NCBI GenBank assembly: GCA_034431315.1
Contig: DAOUDK010000077.1
Location: forward strand, 1-7,669
Reading direction: 5' to 3'
DNA: 7,669 nucleotides
From: JAUWOY01 sp034431315
GTDB taxonomy: Bacteria > Chloroflexota > Anaerolineae > VGOG01
Part shown: positions 5,903 to 7,669 of the stretch, in pieces
Position numbering within the stretch: the stretch's first letter is position 1
Layout: each line of letters begins with the position of its first letter
The notes under the pieces: generated by a model
What the model was told of the DNA's origin: nothing
What the model saw: only the letters and a program-made list of their open reading frames with translations
Database searches by the model: none
Translations under genes and position numbers: made by a program

Positions 5903-5988
5903 ACCCGAACCCGATCCAAGCCAATGGCTTCGATGCCCTCCGTGGCTTCAGCCGACTCCCGAATCCGCGCCTGCAGCGAGCGGTCCAT
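5866..5988 (-). pseudogene. Displaced N-terminal part of the ThiF-family gene (40-codon ORF)
   Basis: The ORF encodes 40 aa starting MDRSLQARIRESAEATEG and continuing to GLDRVRV. It has a GAGG ribosome site and starts 8 nt after the stop of the 140-aa gene, so it occupies the proper start of the next gene. It overlaps the ThiF ORF by 37 nt in a different frame. Adding one base in GTG-TGGCC near 5902 would join RVR-V-L to AREFDVSSREVE, giving a continuous N-terminal extension. A true frameshift, a sequencing error or a programmed shift are all possible. Alternatively it is a tiny independent gene, which I consider less likely. Confidence 0.5.
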
Positions 5989-5996
5989 GCCCAACC

Positions 5997-6419
5997 TCAC
6001 TTCAACACGGGCCTGATGCCCTTGTAAACCCTTCGGCCACCCAGGGTGCGCAGGATAGTCTTCGGAGTGTGCCTGCCCAGGATCTCGTGGAGCTCCGTCG
6101 CGGATAGCGGCGTGTTGCCATTGGCCAGAAAGGCGCGAAAGACAGCATCCGTCAAGGGAGTGCCCTCGGTGATAAAATCTGGCCTTTGGCTGCAGTGAGT
6201 GCGCAAGGACTGCCAAAGGGCATCTACCCGTGTCACCTCGGCCGTGTCGGGGTCAATCCAATCAACCTCTGCGCTTCCACGGTGGTTGGTGTATATCACC
6301 TTGCACTCAGGGCACAGATGGCTCTGTAGGTAGACGCGCAGGTCGCGCCCTTCTCTTTCCCACCAATCGAAATCAATGTGAAACTTGGTTTCTAGATTCG
6401 GCTTGATCCACCTAACCAT
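5997..6419 (-). CDS. Uncharacterised 140-aa protein with one CxxC motif
   Basis: I do not recognise a named family. The N-terminal half has TKFHIDFDWWEREGRD and a CPEC pair (Cys36, Cys39) preceded by His34, followed by VIYTNHRGS and EVDWIDPDT. Cys76 and His75 lie further on, so a single metal site from C36, C39, H75 and C76 is conceivable. The C-terminal half (about 87-127) is helical, with LTDAVFRAFLANGNTPLSA and ELHEILGRHTPKTIL. It looks like a small winged-helix or helix-turn-helix element ending in LGGRRVYKGIRPV, where a basic wing could touch nucleic acid. No signal peptide or membrane segment is seen. It lies 29 nt downstream of the 406-aa gene and directly before the ThiF-family gene, so these genes probably act together. 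Its start at 6419 has only a weak AGG upstream. Confidence 0.75.
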   Translation of the reverse strand: MVRWIKPNLETKFHIDFDWWEREGRDLRVYLQSHLCPECKVIYTNHRGSAEVDWIDPDTAEVTRVDALWQSLRTHCSQRPDFITEGTPLTDAVFRAFLANGNTPLSATELHEILGRHTPKTILRTLGGRRVYKGIRPVLK

Positions 6420-6448
6420 AGTTTTAGACCTGTCCTGTAAACCTCGAG

Positions 6449-7669
6449 TTAGCGAGCTTCCAGATCGTATATCCAGTAGCCATCGCCCACCGCCAGGAAG
6501 CTGTCCATGAGGGCCAACTCAGCGAGGATCGGCCCTGGCGGGCAGCGCTTCTCCACGTTGATAGCGCTGTAGAGAGTCTTGGCATGGACAGTGCCCTGGG
6601 GATTGAGCTTGGCCAGTTCGGGGAAGACCTGGCGCATCACCTCAGAGACAGACTTGCCATTCTGCTCACTTCGCATCCACAGGGAATCAATCTCGGCCGG
6701 ATTGTCCTCGCCCACGATCATCAGCTCGTCGTACTCGCAGCCGATGGCCCTCATCTGCATGGCGAACGACAGTTTTTCCCCCGCAACCGTAGCCACGCGA
6801 ATCCATTCGCGTTTCTTCCTACGGCGGGGAAGGTAATCTACGACAATGGCCAGAGGATCATCAGTTCTCTCCAGCTTAATGTAGGCCCCCACGGGTATGT
6901 CGTTCTTGTCATACCACCCTTTGAGGCCATAGACGTACTTGTGTTGGCGCACAACCCAGCCCAGCATCTTCTTACCCGTCCGGCCATCTACGAGAGTGAC
7001 CATCATACGCTCGGTATCCCCCCTCGGGAAAAGACCCTCTGTCTTGCTCGTCAAAGGGATGCTGCCTACCCGGCGGTGGGGATAGTTGAGGACAATGGTT
7101 ACGCTGGAGATTTCCTCATCCGTGCTGGGGACAGCCAGCTCCGTGATCTCATCGTCAATCTCCATCTCCCAGCGCAGCAACTCCTCACCAAGGATCGCTC
7201 TATCGTATAACACCGGCGCGTAGCGCAAGCGCGGCGGCAGATGAACGATCTCAGGCGGCTCCAAACGTCGCAGGAACCAAAGGCTCTGATCATCGTTGCC
7301 CACGTCGTCGAAACGCCCGTCCTGGGCCAGGGTGTAGTTGAGGGAGAAAACCTGAGCCGCCGGAGCGATCTCGGCCGGCAGATCCAGCTCTCGGAGCAAT
7401 TCTTGAGCGGGAAGCGGCATACCCTTCAAGTCAAGCATGGCCTCGGCGATGTTCAGGTGTCCCTCATGGATCTCGGCCAACAAGCCTTTCAGGAACCATT
7501 CGCCACGGAAGCTCGCGAAATCACCGCTGAGTCGTAAACGCTCTAGCAGTTTCCGCTGGACATCCGAACCATGTTGATCGTAGAGCTCGACTGGCGACGC
7601 TAGCCCCTCGGCTTCCAGCAACTCTCCCTCCTCACGATTCAGCTTGTGAAGGTAGTCGAGCTTCGAGGC
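6449..7669 (-). CDS. Uncharacterised protein with winged-helix-like ends, 5' truncated by the window
   Basis: The frame is open to the window edge, giving at least 406 residues; an apparent TTG start at 7621 is probably internal. Numbered from the edge, residues about 55-125 read like a winged-helix domain: EWFLKGLLAEIHEGHLNIAE, then MPLPAQELLRELDLP and FSLNYTLAQDGRFDDVG. This is reminiscent of HARE-HTH/RpoE-like folds. A beta-rich centre follows (about 185-290) with SVTIVLNYPHRRVGSIPLT and LVDGRTGKKMLGWVV. Next come a basic patch PRRRKKREW (about 281-289) and a C-terminal helical winged-helix-like part with GTVHAKTLYSAINVEKRCPP and FLAVGDGYWIYDLEAR. The tail suggests nucleic-acid binding. 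No catalytic motif or membrane segment is seen. It is the first visible gene of the operon with the CxxC protein, ThiF and the deoxyribosyltransferase-like protein. Confidence 0.75.
   Translation of the reverse strand, partial: ASKLDYLHKLNREEGELLEAEGLASPVELYDQHGSDVQRKLLERLRLSGDFASFRGEWFLKGLLAEIHEGHLNIAEAMLDLKGMPLPAQELLRELDLPAEIAPAAQVFSLNYTLAQDGRFDDVGNDDQSLWFLRRLEPPEIVHLPPRLRYAPVLYDRAILGEELLRWEMEIDDEITELAVPSTDEEISSVTIVLNYPHRRVGSIPLTSKTEGLFPRGDTERMMVTLVDGRTGKKMLGWVVRQHKYVYGLKGWYDKNDIPVGAYIKLERTDDPLAIVVDYLPRRRKKREWIRVATVAGEKLSFAMQMRAIGCEYDELMIVGEDNPAEIDSLWMRSEQNGKSVSEVMRQVFPELAKLNPQGTVHAKTLYSAINVEKRCPPGPILAELALMDSFLAVGDGYWIYDLEAR

Overview
The window looks like part of a Chloroflexota (Anaerolineae-like) chromosome. 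This is inferred from the Thr/Pro-rich lipoprotein stalk with 'TPTP'-type repeats, the mixed but fairly high GC, and many proteins of a style common in that phylum. No rRNA or other decisive marker is present, so the assignment is tentative. Every convincing gene lies on the minus strand, so the story reads from right (7669) to left (1).

Right part (about 4687-7669, visibly GC-rich): a tight operon. It holds a 5'-truncated protein of at least 406 aa with winged-helix-like segments, a 140-aa protein with one CxxC, a ThiF/MoeB/HesA-type E1-like adenylyltransferase whose N-terminus appears to have been displaced by a single-base frameshift, and a nucleoside 2-deoxyribosyltransferase-like protein started by TTG. 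A tRNA-Arg(UCU) gene follows.

Middle part (3457-4684): the tRNA-Arg gene is intact at 4611-4684, and a 42-bp copy of its 3' half (40/42 identical, starting in the anticodon loop) lies at 3457-3498 in the same orientation. This is the classic footprint of site-specific integration into a tRNA. The roughly 1.1 kb between the copies holds only an orphan HicB-like antitoxin and a secreted lipoprotein, with no integrase.

Left part (1-3365, lower GC): a three-gene operon starts just beyond the tRNA fragment. The genes encode a 154-aa protein with a hydrophobic helix and a coiled coil (EACC1-like in layout), a 626-aa fusion of a CHAT caspase-like protease and an FGE-sulfatase/C-type-lectin-fold domain, and a 297-aa KAP-type P-loop NTPase. 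Genes are 1 and 16 nt apart, each with a clear Shine-Dalgarno site. A near-consensus sigma70 promoter sits at the island junction (3507-3535). Downstream of the operon is a 72-bp nested palindrome (18-89).

The CHAT-FGE/KAP/coiled-coil operon is the most interesting content. Its parts are a sensor-like lectin fold fused to a cell-suicide-type protease, an NTPase switch and a small membrane-associated adaptor. This matches the logic of NTP-dependent biological-conflict (anti-invader or programmed-death) systems, and it lies next to an integration site. That role is inferred from domains and context.
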